NCBI RefSeq assembly: GCF_013282665.1
Contig: NZ_CP054041.1
Span: 2,586,001-2,650,000 of the forward strand
Origin: Listeria monocytogenes
GTDB lineage: Bacteria > Bacillota > Bacilli > Lactobacillales > Listeriaceae
Direction of reading: 5' to 3'
DNA: 64,000 nt
Under the pieces are notes generated by a model. The model ran no database searches and was not told where the DNA came from. It saw nothing but the letters and a program-made list of their open reading frames with translations. Made by a program: the position numbers and the translations under genes. Below, piece by piece: positions 27,007-36,633 of this stretch. Within the stretch, counting starts at the first letter, position 1. Each line of letters begins with the position of its first letter.

Positions 27007-27636
27007 TTATACATGTTTTTGCAAGATGGATTCAATTTTTGTTGTCATTAAGTCGATTGCAACGTGATTCTCTCCGCCTTCTGGAATAATAATATCGGCA
27101 AATTTTTTCGTTGGTTCGATGAATTCATTGTGCATTGGTTTAACGACAGAAAGATATTGCTCGATAACGGAATCCATTGTCCGACCACGTTCTTTCATAT
27201 CACGTAAAAGTCTGCGAATAAAACGAATATCATCATCCGTATCCACATATACTTTAATATCCATCAAATCCCTAAGGCGTTTATCTTCTAAAATTAAAAT
27301 TCCTTCTAAAATAATAACTTCTCTAGGTTCTTGGATTTCTACTTCTTTTTTTCGCGTATATTTGGCATAATCATAAATCGGCTTTTCTATAGTTTCATAG
27401 CGACGCAGTGCGGCAATATGTGAAATGAGTAAATCCGTATCAAAAGCAAGTGGATGATCATAATTTACTTTTAATCTATCTTCAAAACTAATATTGGCTT
27501 GATCGTGATAATAGACATCTTGAGCAATCATCAAAATCGAGTGCCCACTAAAATGATCACAAATGGCTTTCGTTACGCTAGTTTTACCAGAACCTGAACC
27601 GCCAGTTACGCCGACTACGATTGGTTTTTTTGTCAT
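27007..27636 (-). CDS. udk: Uridine kinase
   Basis: A 209-residue P-loop kinase that phosphorylates uridine and cytidine in pyrimidine salvage. Walker [14 protein letters not shown] lies at residues 9-21, the substrate loop DHPLAFD near 60 and the lid region [17 protein letters not shown] near 150. Length is normal. Its ATG overlaps the trmR stop (ATGA). Confidence 0.97.
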   Translation of the reverse strand: MTKKPIVVGVTGGSGSGKTSVTKAICDHFSGHSILMIAQDVYYHDQANISFEDRLKVNYDHPLAFDTDLLISHIAALRRYETIEKPIYDYAKYTRKKEVEIQEPREVIILEGILILEDKRLRDLMDIKVYVDTDDDIRFIRRLLRDMKERGRTMDSVIEQYLSVVKPMHNEFIEPTKKFADIIIPEGGENHVAIDLMTTKIESILQKHV

Positions 27637-28286
27637 GATACGCCTCCAGTTTTCTTTCTTTTGGAAATAGATAGGCCGTCCCCTAGCGGAATGGTCGTTG
27701 TTTCAAAATCAGGATGCGTCACTAAAAAATCGTTAAAATGGCGCATTTTCCTCGCAACTCGTAATTTACGTTGTTTTTCTGGTGTCATATCTAGTGCTAA
27801 CCCTTTAAAAAGAACATTATCACTATAAATAACGCCATTATCAGCTAAAGAATCGGTATAAATATGGAAAAACTTCTCATATTGTGCTTTGGCTGCATCG
27901 ATAAATATTGCGTCAAATGGACCGTGAGCCAAAATTTCTTCAGCTCCTTCAATCGCATCTGTTAGTAAAACTTTCACTCTGTCACTAGCTCCGTAACGCT
28001 GAATATTATGTATTGCCTGCTCATATCTTTCTTCATCGCGCTCAACCGTGATAATCTCTGCATCAGGGAGTTTATCTGCCATTTTTAAAGCGGAGTAACC
28101 AATGGCCGTCCCAAGCTCCAATATGCGCTTTGGTTTTTGAATATCTAAAATCTGTAATAAGCAGTACAAAGAATCTGGTTCCATAATTGGTACTTCATTT
28201 TCCTTCGCATACGCCTCTAACTGTTCAAAAAAAGGACTGCTCTTAGGAATGTTTTTTAATAAATAATCATGAATAATATCATTCAC
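27633..28286 (-). CDS. trmR: tRNA 5-hydroxyuridine methyltransferase (TrmR/YrrM)
   Basis: A 217-residue methyltransferase of the caffeoyl-CoA/catechol O-methyltransferase fold. [16 protein letters not shown] near 55, [13 protein letters not shown] near 80, the metal-site [15 protein letters not shown] near 125 and SDNVLFKG near 155 fit. The B. subtilis orthologue YrrM converts 5-hydroxyuridine to 5-methoxyuridine at tRNA position 34. It sits between mltG and udk, as in B. subtilis, but without the trhP peptidase-like genes that lie there in Bacillus. Confidence 0.87.
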   Translation of the reverse strand: MNDIIHDYLLKNIPKSSPFFEQLEAYAKENEVPIMEPDSLYCLLQILDIQKPKRILELGTAIGYSALKMADKLPDAEIITVERDEERYEQAIHNIQRYGASDRVKVLLTDAIEGAEEILAHGPFDAIFIDAAKAQYEKFFHIYTDSLADNGVIYSDNVLFKGLALDMTPEKQRKLRVARKMRHFNDFLVTHPDFETTTIPLGDGLSISKRKKTGGVS

Positions 28287-28316
28287 TGGTAGGATCCCCT
28301 ATCTTAACAAACAAAG

Positions 28317-28355
28317 CACCTGCCAAAAGCATGCTAAACATGCTTCTGACAAGTG
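28317..28355 (-). terminator. Hairpin between mltG and trmR
   Basis: On the minus strand CACTTGTCAGAAGCATG pairs imperfectly with CATGCTTTTGGCAGGTG around a short loop, followed by a broken T-rich tail. It is probably a partial terminator. Confidence 0.55.
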
Positions 28356-28361
28356 GTTGTT

Positions 28362-29432
28362 TTAATTATTTTTCGTAATATGCTCTTCTTTTAGTTTATT
28401 GTGCTCTTCTAAAGTTTTAGAGAAGTATACTTTACCAGTTTTTGTATTTGCTAAGAAGTATAGGTAATCACTTTTTTCTGGGTAAAGTGTCGCTTCCATC
28501 GAAGAATCTCCACTATTTGAAATTGGTCCTGGTGGCAATCCATTGTTTTTGTATGTGTTGTAAGGTGAATCGACTTCTAAATCTTTGTAAGTCGTCTTGC
28601 TTTTGTGTTCACCAAGCGCATAAAGAACAGTTGGATCAGTCTGCAAGCGCATATCTTTTGCTAAACGATTATAAAATACACTGGCAATCATTTTACGATC
28701 GACGTTTTCAGTTGCTTCTTTTTCGATAATGGAAGACATCGTTAAGAATTTGTGTACGGACATTTTTTGTTTTGCTAGTTCATCACGGTACTTGGCAATG
28801 TTTACATCTGTTGCTTTGACCATCTCTGTAATAATTTGTTCTGCAGATACATCTGTTCCTTTGAACGTGTACGTAGCTGGGTATAAATAACCTTCTAATG
28901 GATGTTTAATAGATTTGTTTAATACATCGTTTGTTACTGTCTCTGGATATGCTTTAATCATGGAAGCAACAAATTCAGGATCGTCCATTGTTTTAAGTAC
29001 ATCTGCTTTCTTTAGTTTTGGTTGATAAGCCACAATTCTATCAGCAATTTGGTCTAACGTGTAACCTTCTGGAATGACCAGTTTGGCAGGTGCTACCGTT
29101 TTTCCTTCTTGCATTTTTTTGACGATTTGATCCGTGTTCATTGCCGGACTGAATTCATAGTTCCCTGCTTTTAAATTCGTATCATTATTATATTTTACAT
29201 AAAACGAGAAAATAGAAGCATTATTAATGACGTTTTTATCTTCTAGAATAGTAGAAATGTCTGAAATACTAGAGCCTGCTGGGATTTCTACGGTGATTTT
29301 CTCTTTACTTGCTTCATCTTTTGGTTCTAGTTGCGATTTTACATAATAATAACCTGAAAAAGTTGCAATCACTAAAATTAAAATAATAACAGAAATAATA
29401 ATTGTAATTTTCTTACCTTTTGTATTCTTCAT
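28362..29432 (-). CDS. mltG: Endolytic transglycosylase MltG
   Basis: A 356-residue membrane-anchored lytic transglycosylase that cuts nascent glycan strands. One N-terminal transmembrane helix (about 10-30), a LysM-like region (VEIPAGSSISDISTILED) and the YceG domain with catalytic Glu in SSIIEKEATENVDRKMIASVFYNRL (about 235-260) and the closing LPPGPISNSG are present. The start at 29432 has GAGGTCTAAA ahead; the ATG at 29444 lacks a box. MltG is functionally tied to peptidoglycan synthases such as PBP1. Confidence 0.95.
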   Translation of the reverse strand: MKNTKGKKITIIISVIILILVIATFSGYYYVKSQLEPKDEASKEKITVEIPAGSSISDISTILEDKNVINNASIFSFYVKYNNDTNLKAGNYEFSPAMNTDQIVKKMQEGKTVAPAKLVIPEGYTLDQIADRIVAYQPKLKKADVLKTMDDPEFVASMIKAYPETVTNDVLNKSIKHPLEGYLYPATYTFKGTDVSAEQIITEMVKATDVNIAKYRDELAKQKMSVHKFLTMSSIIEKEATENVDRKMIASVFYNRLAKDMRLQTDPTVLYALGEHKSKTTYKDLEVDSPYNTYKNNGLPPGPISNSGDSSMEATLYPEKSDYLYFLANTKTGKVYFSKTLEEHNKLKEEHITKNN

Positions 29433-29467
29433 TTTAGACCTCATTTCATTGAAAACAATTCTAATCC

Positions 29468-29473
29468 ATTATA
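29468..29473 (-). promoter_or_regulatory. -10 element of mltG
   Basis: TATAAT on the minus strand about 35 bases before the mltG start. No good -35 at 16-18 bases. Confidence 0.4.
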
Positions 29474-29522
29474 CCGATTATCATAAAAAAATGCTATTCA
29501 ATACGGAAAATTTTCTTAAAAA

Positions 29523-29551
29523 GTGACGTTTTTATGTTTTTTCGGTATAAT
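29523..29551 (+). promoter_or_regulatory. SigA promoter of the dedA-type gene
   Basis: GTGACG (29523-29528), a 17-base spacer and TATAAT (29546-29551). The leader is about 75 bases. Confidence 0.7.
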
Positions 29552-29634
29552 AAATAGCGTGATTTAACGAACAAGACAGAATCAGTCAAAGACTTGCTTC
29601 TGCCAATTAATTAAATATTGAAGGAGTCTTTTGG

Positions 29635-30261
29635 ATGTTACATACATTAATACAAAGTTTGCAAGATTTCACGATGTGGTTAGTAGACTCACTTGGACAC
29701 TGGGGTATTTTCCTCGGAATGTTGATTGAAAGTGTTTGTATACCACTACCAAGTGAAGTTATTATGCTATTCGGTGGATTTATGGCGGAAGCTGGGAAAC
29801 TGAACTTCTGGCTTGTTGTCTTTGCTGGTATTTCAGGTAATCTGGTAGGTTCACTGATTGCTTACTACATTGGTAAATTCGGAGGCAGAGCACTTGTTTT
29901 AAAATTCGGGAAATATATTTTCTTAAATGTCAAACACTTAGATAAAGCAGAACTTTGGTTTGGTCGTTACGGAGCACGGGCTGTGTTCTTCGGGCGCGTA
30001 TTACCGGTTATTCGAACGTTTATTTCATTACCAGCCGGTATTGCGAAAATGAATGTATGGAAATTTATTATCTATACGATATTAGGTTGTATTCCGTGGA
30101 ATATTTTTCTGACATGGCTTGGTTATTCATTAGGTTCCAATTGGAGCGTTGTGGAAAAATATACGCGACCAATTAGCTATTTAATGTTAGCTTTAGTTAT
30201 TGCCATCGTTGTCTACCTTGCTTATAAAATATGGAATAAACGTGCTAGAAACGCAAAATAA
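29635..30261 (+). CDS. DedA family membrane protein
   Basis: A 208-residue polytopic membrane protein of the DedA/VTT family. IPLPSEVIMLFGGFMAEAG near residue 36, GNLVGSLIAYYIGKFGGR near 70 and FFGRVLPVIRTFISLPAGIAKMN near 118 carry the conserved acidic and Arg residues. Family members flip polyprenyl phosphate or phospholipids; which substrate applies here is not visible. AAGGAGTC precedes the ATG. It is a lone plus-strand gene divergent from mltG. Confidence 0.92.
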   Translation: MLHTLIQSLQDFTMWLVDSLGHWGIFLGMLIESVCIPLPSEVIMLFGGFMAEAGKLNFWLVVFAGISGNLVGSLIAYYIGKFGGRALVLKFGKYIFLNVKHLDKAELWFGRYGARAVFFGRVLPVIRTFISLPAGIAKMNVWKFIIYTILGCIPWNIFLTWLGYSLGSNWSVVEKYTRPISYLMLALVIAIVVYLAYKIWNKRARNAK

Positions 30262-30301
30262 AAAGCATGTCTTGACAGTTGTTGTCAGGACACGCTTTTT
30301 T
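30261..30301. terminator. Two-way terminator between the dedA-type gene and the DUF1292 gene
   Basis: AAAAGCATGTCTTGACA pairs with TGTCAGGACACGCTTTT (few mismatches) around five bases, with T and A tails. Confidence 0.85.
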
Positions 30302-30306
30302 AATTT

Positions 30307-30609
30307 TTATTCTTCGTCTTCGTCAGCTAGGAATGTTGCTAACATTTCTTCAATTCTATCCCACTCTTCATCTGTTTCCACTGGTTGAAGGTGTCCTTGA
30401 TTGCCATTTTCATCTTGAGTGTAGCTTGATGCAAGAATTTCGATTTCTTCGTCTTCCCCTTTGCCAGCTGGGAAATATAAAACGTAAGATTTATCAAAAT
30501 GCTCTGAATCAAAGCTCATTAGAATTTCAAAAGCCTCTTCTTTTCCTTCTTCGTTTGTAATCCAAATAATATTTTCTTCTTCATGATTATGGTTATGTTC
30601 TTCTGCCAT
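30307..30609 (-). CDS. DUF1292 family protein (YrzB-like)
   Basis: A very acidic protein of 100 residues with a His/Glu-rich start ([13 protein letters not shown]) and the DUF1292 core [33 protein letters not shown]. It has no known activity. The start at 30609 follows GAGGTGAATTTA; the GTG at 30618 lies inside that box. It is the third gene of the conserved reoM-ruvX-yrzB set. Confidence 0.92.
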   Translation of the reverse strand: MAEEHNHNHEEENIIWITNEEGKEEAFEILMSFDSEHFDKSYVLYFPAGKGEDEEIEILASSYTQDENGNQGHLQPVETDEEWDRIEEMLATFLADEDEE

Positions 30610-30624
30610 TAAATTCACCTCAAA

Positions 30625-31041
30625 TTAATTAGTAGTGTCCAAATAGGACTGTAAAATCATTACTGCAGCTAACTTATCAATTACTTCTTTTCGTTTTTTA
30701 CGCGAAACATCTGCTTCAATCAAAGTTCTTTCAGCGGCAGAAGTGGTCAAACGTTCATCCCAAAGTACAACGGGCAAACCGATTCTCGCCTCAAGTACTT
30801 CAGCATATATTTTAGAACTTTCAGCACGAGGCCCTATGGTGTTATTCATATTCTTAGGAAGTCCAACCACGACTTTTTCCACTTCGTATTCGAGCACAAG
30901 CTCTTTTACGCGGTCATAGCCGAATTGTTTTCTATTCTCGTCAATCTGAATTGTTTCCACACCTTGCGCGGTCCAACCAAGTGGATCACTTATCGCTACA
31001 CCGACTGTTTTCGAGCCGACATCTAAACCCATTATTCTCAT
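30625..31041 (-). CDS. ruvX: RuvX/YqgF RNase H-fold nuclease
   Basis: A 138-residue protein with the YqgF RNase H-like fold. [20 protein letters not shown] carries the first catalytic Asp, [16 protein letters not shown] near 75, and [22 protein letters not shown] near 95-116 carries the other acidic residues. The family has been linked to pre-16S rRNA 5' end maturation and to Holliday junction resolution; the sequence does not decide between them. It overlaps reoM by four bases (ATGA). Confidence 0.95.
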   Translation of the reverse strand: MRIMGLDVGSKTVGVAISDPLGWTAQGVETIQIDENRKQFGYDRVKELVLEYEVEKVVVGLPKNMNNTIGPRAESSKIYAEVLEARIGLPVVLWDERLTTSAAERTLIEADVSRKKRKEVIDKLAAVMILQSYLDTTN

Positions 31042-31310
31042 TTCTCACCAATTTCGTTATTTTTCAGATACGCTTTGACAAGTTCCTCGATAATTTCATC
31101 TCGTTCTAAACGACGTATCATACTTCTAGCATCCTTGTGACGAGGAATATAAGCAGGATCGCCTGAAAGTAAATAGCCAACGATTTGATTTACGGGATTA
31201 TAGCCTTTTTCTTCAAGAGCAACGTAGACTTGTTTCATTAATTTTTTTACATCTTCTTCAATTGAATCATCGCCGAAGTTGTAAAACATTGTTTGATCTT
31301 TTGAATCCAT
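31038..31310 (-). CDS. reoM: ReoM/IreB regulator of MurA stability
   Basis: A 90-residue UPF0297 protein with [24 protein letters not shown] and [23 protein letters not shown], family signatures. In L. monocytogenes ReoM is phosphorylated on Thr7 by the PASTA kinase PrkA and otherwise promotes ClpCP degradation of MurA, so it tunes peptidoglycan synthesis. Thr7 is present here. It leads the reoM-ruvX-DUF1292 unit behind a strong promoter. Confidence 0.95.
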   Translation of the reverse strand: MDSKDQTMFYNFGDDSIEEDVKKLMKQVYVALEEKGYNPVNQIVGYLLSGDPAYIPRHKDARSMIRRLERDEIIEELVKAYLKNNEIGEK

Positions 31311-31346
31311 AATCGAAGCACCTCATTCCTTCATGTATCTCTTTTC

Positions 31347-31375
31347 ATTTTACACTATGTGAACAGAAATAACAA
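31347..31375 (-). promoter_or_regulatory. SigA promoter of reoM-ruvX
   Basis: On the minus strand TTGTTA (31375-31370), 17 bases and TAAAAT (31352-31347), about 35 bases before reoM. Confidence 0.75.
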
Positions 31376-31401
31376 AGAAAAATGAGGCGCTCTGATGAAA
31401 T

Positions 31402-34041
31402 TTATGCTTGTTGTTCTTTTACCCACGTGGAAACGTAATCAAGAGCAGCTCCTAATTCTGCTGGATTTTTACCACCAGCTTGCGCCATATCCGGACGTCC
31501 GCCACCGTTACCGCCGCATCTTGTTGCTACTTCTTTCAGTAGTTTACCAGCGTGGTAACCTGCTTTGATTGCTTCTTCGGAAACGGCAGATATTAGGTTT
31601 ACTTTATCTCCTTGGACAGCGCCTAAAACTAGGATGCCGCCAATTTTTTTATCTTTCCAGTTATCCACAAATTGACGTAATTGGTTCATATCTTTTGCGT
31701 TTACTTGTTTCGCAATTACTTTTACGCCACCGATTTCTTCTGGAGATTCAAAAATATCTGCGCTTGCTGCACTCGCTAATTTACTTAATAATGATTCATT
31801 CTCGCGTTTCACTTCGCGTAAGTCAGCTTGTAATTGTTCTACTTTTTGCGGTGTTTCTTTGGTTGTTGTTTTTAGTAAATTCGCTGCATGTTTTAATGTG
31901 TTTTCTTGTTCTGTTACAAAGCGATATGCTTCTTTTCCAGTGACAGCTTCAATACGTCTAGTTCCTGCTCCAATACCTGTTTCAGATACGATTTTGAAAA
32001 GACCGATATCTGCTGTATTTCGAACATGAACCCCGCCACATAGTTCAATGCTATATTTACCTACTTGTACAACTCGTACAATATCGCCATATTTTTCGCC
32101 GAATAGTGCCATAGCGCCAAGTTCTTTTGCTTCTGCTATTGGCATTTCTTCAATCACAACATTGATTTGTTCCCAGATTTTTTCATTGACGATTTCTTCC
32201 ATTTTTGTTAATTCTTCTTCTGTAATTTGACCAAAATGAGAGAAGTCAAAGCGCAAACGATCTGGTGAAACAAGAGAGCCGGCTTGGTTAACATGTTCGC
32301 CTAAGGTATCTTTCAATGCGCGGTGTAAAAGGTGTGTTGCTGTATGGTTTTTGATTGTTTCGCGACGTTTTACCTTATCGACAGCAAGTTTCACTGTGTC
32401 GCCTGTTTTTAATACGCCTTCTTTGACAGAAACACGGTGTAAATTTTGTTTATTTGGCGCTTTTTGTACATCTTCTACATAAGCAAGACCTGTTTCAGTC
32501 TCAATCGTTCCTTTGTCAGCAACTTGTCCGCCGCTTTCTGCATAAAATGGTGTTTCTTTGAAGATGACTTGCGCTTCACTTCCAGCTGCAACTTCCTCCA
32601 CAAGCGTGTCATCTTGGATTAAATACAAGATTTCTGAAACGTGCTCTGTTGCATTGTAGCCAACAAACGCACTTTTTTCTGTTAAATTAGCAAGTAGTTC
32701 GCCTTGGACTTGCATCGATTTTACGTCAGCACGAGCCGAACGAGCACGGTCACGTTGTTCTTTCATTTCAGCCTCAAAGCCAGCGTGATCCACTTTTAAA
32801 CCGTGGTCTTCTGCATATTCTTCCGTCAATTCCACTGGGAAACCAAATGTATCATACAATTTGAAAATGTCTGCACCTTTAATAATTTGTTCATTCGTTT
32901 CTTTTGCAGTTTTTAGGATTGTTTCCAAAATTGCTAGACCTTCGTTTAATGTTTCGTGGAAGCGTTCTTCTTCCGTGCGAATCACTTTTTGGATAAAGTC
33001 TGTCTGGTTTTCTACTTCTGGGTAGAAACTATTCATGATTTTCCCAACTACTGGTACTAATTTGTACATGAAAGGTTCGTTGATTGTTAGGACTTTTGCA
33101 TAACGAACAGCACGGCGAAGTAAACGACGTAAAATATATCCGCGTCCTTCGTTGGATGGTAAAGCGCCGTCGCCGATTGCAAATGCTACCGTACGAATAT
33201 GGTCAGCAATTACTTTAAATGCCACATCATTTTCTTGAGAATGGCCATATTTCACGCCAGCGATTTGTTCCACTTCGCGAATAATTGGCATGAATAAATC
33301 TGTTTCAAAGTTAGTTGGTGCATCTTGGATGATAGAAACCATCCGTTCAAGCCCCATCCCTGTATCAATGTTTTGTTTTGGAAGCGGTGTGTAAGTTCCA
33401 TCTGGATTGTGGTTAAACTGTGAAAATACTAAGTTCCAAATTTCTAAATAACGCTCATTTTCTCCGCCTGGATACAATTCTGGATCACTTGCATCGTCAC
33501 CAAAAGCAGGTCCACGGTCATAGAAAATTTCGCTATCAGGGCCACTTGGTCCAATACCAATATCCCAGAAATTGTCTTCAATTTCGACGATATGATCATC
33601 ACTTAAACCAATTTTTTCGCGCCATAACGTTTTCGCTTCTTCATCTTCTGGATACACAGTCACATACAATTTATCTGGATCAAAACCAATCCATTTAGGA
33701 CTTGTTAAGAATTCCCAAGCAAAAACAATCGCCCCTTCTTTAAAATAATCACCGATAGAAAAGTTTCCTAACATTTCAAAGAATGTATGATGGCGCGCTG
33801 TTTTACCAACGTTTTCAATGTCATTTGTACGGATTGATTTTTGAGCGTTCGCCATTCTTGGATTATCCGGAATAACGGAACCGTCAAAGTATTTTTTCAT
33901 GGTTGCTACACCACTGTTAATCCAAAGAATTGTGGGATCATTATTTGGCACAAGTGGTGCACTAGGTTCGATAGTATGCCCTTTTTCTTTAAAGAAATCT
34001 AAAAATAACTGTCTTACTTCAGCGCTTGATAATTGTTTCAT
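31402..34041 (-). CDS. alaS: Alanyl-tRNA synthetase
   Basis: An 879-residue class II synthetase. The catalytic core fills about 1-450, with [25 protein letters not shown] near 70. The editing domain has [11 protein letters not shown] near 570 and [13 protein letters not shown] near 670, the zinc-site motifs that clear mischarged Ser and Gly. A coiled coil and the C-terminal C-Ala domain ([15 protein letters not shown]) follow. It charges tRNA-Ala and is controlled by the T-box leader just upstream. Confidence 0.99.
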   Translation of the reverse strand: MKQLSSAEVRQLFLDFFKEKGHTIEPSAPLVPNNDPTILWINSGVATMKKYFDGSVIPDNPRMANAQKSIRTNDIENVGKTARHHTFFEMLGNFSIGDYFKEGAIVFAWEFLTSPKWIGFDPDKLYVTVYPEDEEAKTLWREKIGLSDDHIVEIEDNFWDIGIGPSGPDSEIFYDRGPAFGDDASDPELYPGGENERYLEIWNLVFSQFNHNPDGTYTPLPKQNIDTGMGLERMVSIIQDAPTNFETDLFMPIIREVEQIAGVKYGHSQENDVAFKVIADHIRTVAFAIGDGALPSNEGRGYILRRLLRRAVRYAKVLTINEPFMYKLVPVVGKIMNSFYPEVENQTDFIQKVIRTEEERFHETLNEGLAILETILKTAKETNEQIIKGADIFKLYDTFGFPVELTEEYAEDHGLKVDHAGFEAEMKEQRDRARSARADVKSMQVQGELLANLTEKSAFVGYNATEHVSEILYLIQDDTLVEEVAAGSEAQVIFKETPFYAESGGQVADKGTIETETGLAYVEDVQKAPNKQNLHRVSVKEGVLKTGDTVKLAVDKVKRRETIKNHTATHLLHRALKDTLGEHVNQAGSLVSPDRLRFDFSHFGQITEEELTKMEEIVNEKIWEQINVVIEEMPIAEAKELGAMALFGEKYGDIVRVVQVGKYSIELCGGVHVRNTADIGLFKIVSETGIGAGTRRIEAVTGKEAYRFVTEQENTLKHAANLLKTTTKETPQKVEQLQADLREVKRENESLLSKLASAASADIFESPEEIGGVKVIAKQVNAKDMNQLRQFVDNWKDKKIGGILVLGAVQGDKVNLISAVSEEAIKAGYHAGKLLKEVATRCGGNGGGRPDMAQAGGKNPAELGAALDYVSTWVKEQQA

Positions 34042-34071
34042 TTTTTATTTCCTCCTTTTGGTTTTTACAAC

Positions 34072-34290
34072 AAAAAAAGCCTATATGATTGCTCACAGGG
34101 ACGATTTCAGTAAAATCGCGGTACCACCCTGTTTGCAATGATATAGACTTTGTATCATTACCTCTTCCGTTATCTGTTAACGTGGATAAGACGGATCATC
34201 TAATGGGAGAGCAATTTTGGTGCAAGCGTGGTTTTCCTTCCAGCCATGGGAAAACTCTCTAATCACGTGGAAACCAAAATCATATTCCTA
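34072..34290 (-). promoter_or_regulatory. T-box leader of alaS
   Basis: The T-box sequence AGGGTGGTACCGCG is on the minus strand at 34130-34117. A long terminator stem (AAAGTCTATATCATTGC with GCAATCATATAGGCTTT, then T7) encloses it and uses its AGGG. Upstream lies a short Stem I closed by TTTTGG/CCAAAA, with GCN (Ala) triplets in its 3' part (GCTTGCACC). Uncharged tRNA-Ala should favour the antiterminator and turn on alaS. I do not see a clear promoter at its start. Confidence 0.93.
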
Positions 34291-34348
34291 TCATGTATCA
34301 ATTTCTATTCAACAATAAACTAAATTATAAAGAACGGATGGCTAAATG

Positions 34349-35044
34349 TCAACTGTTTATTCGACTATTCGTTGATTGCTTCTTTTCAACAAAGCTTCCG
34401 TTTTTTAGTGTTAGTTTCACATCGGATACTTTTGCGATCTCGGGGTCATGCGTTACCATGATGACGCATTTACCTTCTTTATGCGCTAAATCTTGGAATA
34501 AAGTAACTACTTCTTTACTAGTACGTTCATCCAAATTTCCGGTCGGTTCATCTGCTACAATTAATTCTGTTTCACAGCAGAGAGCCCGCGCTATCGAAAC
34601 CCGTTGTTGTTGTCCACCGCTTAACGTCAATACTTTTTGTCGTGCCATGTCTTCTGTAATACCTACTTTTTCCAACATACTCAGTGCAAAGGCTTTTTTG
34701 TCTGGTTGATTGACATGGGTAATTTCCATTGCCGTTGTGACATTTTGTAGTGCGGTCATATAGGTCAGCAGATTATAACTTTGGAAAACAATGGATACAT
34801 ATTTATTTCTAAACTGTTGTAAGCCAATGCTTTTAAGTGAGCTGCCCTTATAGAAAATATCCCCTTCTTTTTGTGTATCAAGTCCTCCTGCAAGGGATAA
34901 GAAGGTTGTTTTTCCTGAGCCAGAACTGCCGACTACTGTATAAAAAACACCCGCTTCAAAATCATAATTGATGTCACTTAAAATCGATTCTTCTTTCGTT
35001 TTATACCAATAAGAAATATTTTCAAATGTTAATACTTTGGTCAT
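34349..35044 (-). CDS. ABC transporter ATP-binding protein (MacB/LolD type)
   Basis: A 231-residue ATPase. Walker A VGSSGSGKTTFLSL lies near 37, the signature LTLSGGQQQRVSIARAL near 139, Walker B ELIVADEPTGNLDE near 160 and the H-loop VMVTHDPEIA near 195. This is the MacB/LolD/FtsE branch, which pairs with FtsX-like permeases. It is eight bases after the permease gene. Together with the divergent two-component genes it looks like a sensed export or membrane-stress module. The substrate is unknown. Confidence 0.95.
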   Translation of the reverse strand: MTKVLTFENISYWYKTKEESILSDINYDFEAGVFYTVVGSSGSGKTTFLSLAGGLDTQKEGDIFYKGSSLKSIGLQQFRNKYVSIVFQSYNLLTYMTALQNVTTAMEITHVNQPDKKAFALSMLEKVGITEDMARQKVLTLSGGQQQRVSIARALCCETELIVADEPTGNLDERTSKEVVTLFQDLAHKEGKCVIMVTHDPEIAKVSDVKLTLKNGSFVEKKQSTNSRINS

Positions 35045-35052
35045 ATCGTCAC

Positions 35053-36558
35053 CTACTCCTGTTTAGTCAGAATTGTTTTTGGATTCATACGAAGAACGAG
35101 TGCCGCTGGTAAAAGAACTGAGATAAAGGCAATTCCGATACCAATTCCGCCCATTTTCAGCATATCTTCTAATGTTACTTGAATATCTAGCTCTTTGATT
35201 TGTTCGGTGTTTTTCGTCAAGTTACTCACGCTCTGACCAAATCCACCCGGACCGCCGCCTTGTCCACTACCACCTGGACCACGGTTTTCTGTCGTCGTTG
35301 TTGTTTCAGTAGTAGATGAATTTTGTTGCGCCAATAATTGATTTCCCGCTAATTGTGCTACATAATGACTACTTGCAGCGGCTAGGCCAAAGGAAACAAG
35401 TGCCACAATCAAAATTTCCACAAAGAATTGCGCAATCAATTTACCGCGTTTTTCACCAATTGCCAAAAGTACACCCATTTCATATTTGCGGTCGCGCACT
35501 TGCATCATCACGAGTAGACCTAAGATGAGCGCTCCGGCAATACTCACAATATAAACCACATTTTTAGAGAAAGATGCGACGCTATTAATTGGTCCAATCA
35601 TTTGTTGGTAAAGTGTGTCATTAGCATCTAATTTAAATGTATCCCAATCAATGCTGTCGACTTTTTTTGCTTCTTTTTCAAAAGCAGAAATGTTAGCAGC
35701 GTCATCCATCGTATAAACAGCCGAGTCTACTGTATTTTTATAATCCGAGCCTTTAATTGTATTGGCTACTGTGTAAGGAACATATACTTTGTTGTAAGGA
35801 TTTAGGAAGGAGAAGTTTTGTGCCATATCACTTCCAGAATCAGTTGTTTTATAAATTCCAACGATTTTTAACGTTACTTTTGTATTACCATCGCTAGAAG
35901 TAACTGTGAAAGAATCGCCCACTTTCCAATCATTTTCTTTAGCTAAATTTTCTTCTACCATGGCTACATTTTTGTCTTTGTCAGCGGAAGTAATTGCTAC
36001 ACCACTTGTTAGTTCGCTTGTTCCTGCTTCAAAATCAGTGCTTGTAGCAGAATCAAGTAAACCGCTAATGCTTAAATCGGCATCAACCATTTGCGGTCCA
36101 CCTTGGCCGCCTCCTGGTCCTTGTGTTTCCGTTGTTGTAGATGATTCATCACTGGAAGAAGATGTATCACCAGAAGACTCAATTGGATCAAATCCGGATG
36201 CTAAAGCTTGTGTACTAGAATAGTAATTATAACTTGCTACATGATTTAATTTCGCTAATTCATTAGCATCACTAACATCTATCGGGCTGCTCTCAAATTT
36301 CGGCTTGGATTCAGTTGAACTGGTATCACTACTTGCAGCCTCGTCTCGCATTGCTTGCATTTGTTTTTCACGGTCAACAGTCAGTGTTACCGTTCCGCCA
36401 AGTTGTTCTCTTGCCAACTCGCTTGCCTTATCTGCGGCTGATTGAATGGTAAAGCCTGATAAAATAAGCACACAGACAACTGTGAATATAATTAATTGTA
36501 AAACAGATCTTCCTTTTCTCGCTTTCATGCTGAGCCATGCTCTCTTAAAAAAATTCAT
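35053..36558 (-). CDS. FtsX/MacB-type ABC permease with Gly-rich loops
   Basis: A 501-residue permease. One transmembrane helix near 18-38, a large outer MacB-like domain (about 40-320) and three helices with the FtsX domain (about 325-500) are visible. Two low-complexity insertions stand out: an outer stretch rich in Ser/Asp/Thr ending GPGGGQGGPQ (about 120-155), and TTTTTENRGPGGSGQGGGPGG (about 418-440) between the last helices. Both share Pro-Gly-Gly-Gln wording. It starts the ABC operon; repeats at 36606-36633 lie in its promoter region. Confidence 0.92.
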   Translation of the reverse strand: MNFFKRAWLSMKARKGRSVLQLIIFTVVCVLILSGFTIQSAADKASELAREQLGGTVTLTVDREKQMQAMRDEAASSDTSSTESKPKFESSPIDVSDANELAKLNHVASYNYYSSTQALASGFDPIESSGDTSSSSDESSTTTETQGPGGGQGGPQMVDADLSISGLLDSATSTDFEAGTSELTSGVAITSADKDKNVAMVEENLAKENDWKVGDSFTVTSSDGNTKVTLKIVGIYKTTDSGSDMAQNFSFLNPYNKVYVPYTVANTIKGSDYKNTVDSAVYTMDDAANISAFEKEAKKVDSIDWDTFKLDANDTLYQQMIGPINSVASFSKNVVYIVSIAGALILGLLVMMQVRDRKYEMGVLLAIGEKRGKLIAQFFVEILIVALVSFGLAAASSHYVAQLAGNQLLAQQNSSTTETTTTTENRGPGGSGQGGGPGGFGQSVSNLTKNTEQIKELDIQVTLEDMLKMGGIGIGIAFISVLLPAALVLRMNPKTILTKQE

Positions 36559-36605
36559 GTGTTTTCCTCCATTCGGTTTCTACTCCACTAAGATTACTGG
36601 GGAGT

Positions 36606-36633
36606 TATGAAGAAAGTATGAACAAACTATGAT
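36606..36633. promoter_or_regulatory. Three phased repeats, candidate response-regulator site
   Basis: TATGAA at 36606, TATGAA at 36617 and TATGAT at 36628 recur every 11 bases (TATGAAGAAAG, TATGAACAAAC, TATGATGCATA). One repeat per helical turn suits tandem binding by an OmpR-type regulator. They overlap the -35 zone of a weak minus-strand promoter whose -10 may be TAATCT at about 36591, ahead of the permease gene. Confidence 0.6.

Noticed and set aside
33420..33698. His-rich plus-strand frame inside alaS
   Set aside because: Shadow of the alaS coding strand; the His richness comes from reverse-complemented Asp/Ile codons.
35230..35300. CRISPR-like or repeat array from the Gly-rich codons of the permease gene
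   Set aside because: The similarity is at protein level (Pro-Gly-Gly-Gln); there are no regular DNA repeats and spacers.
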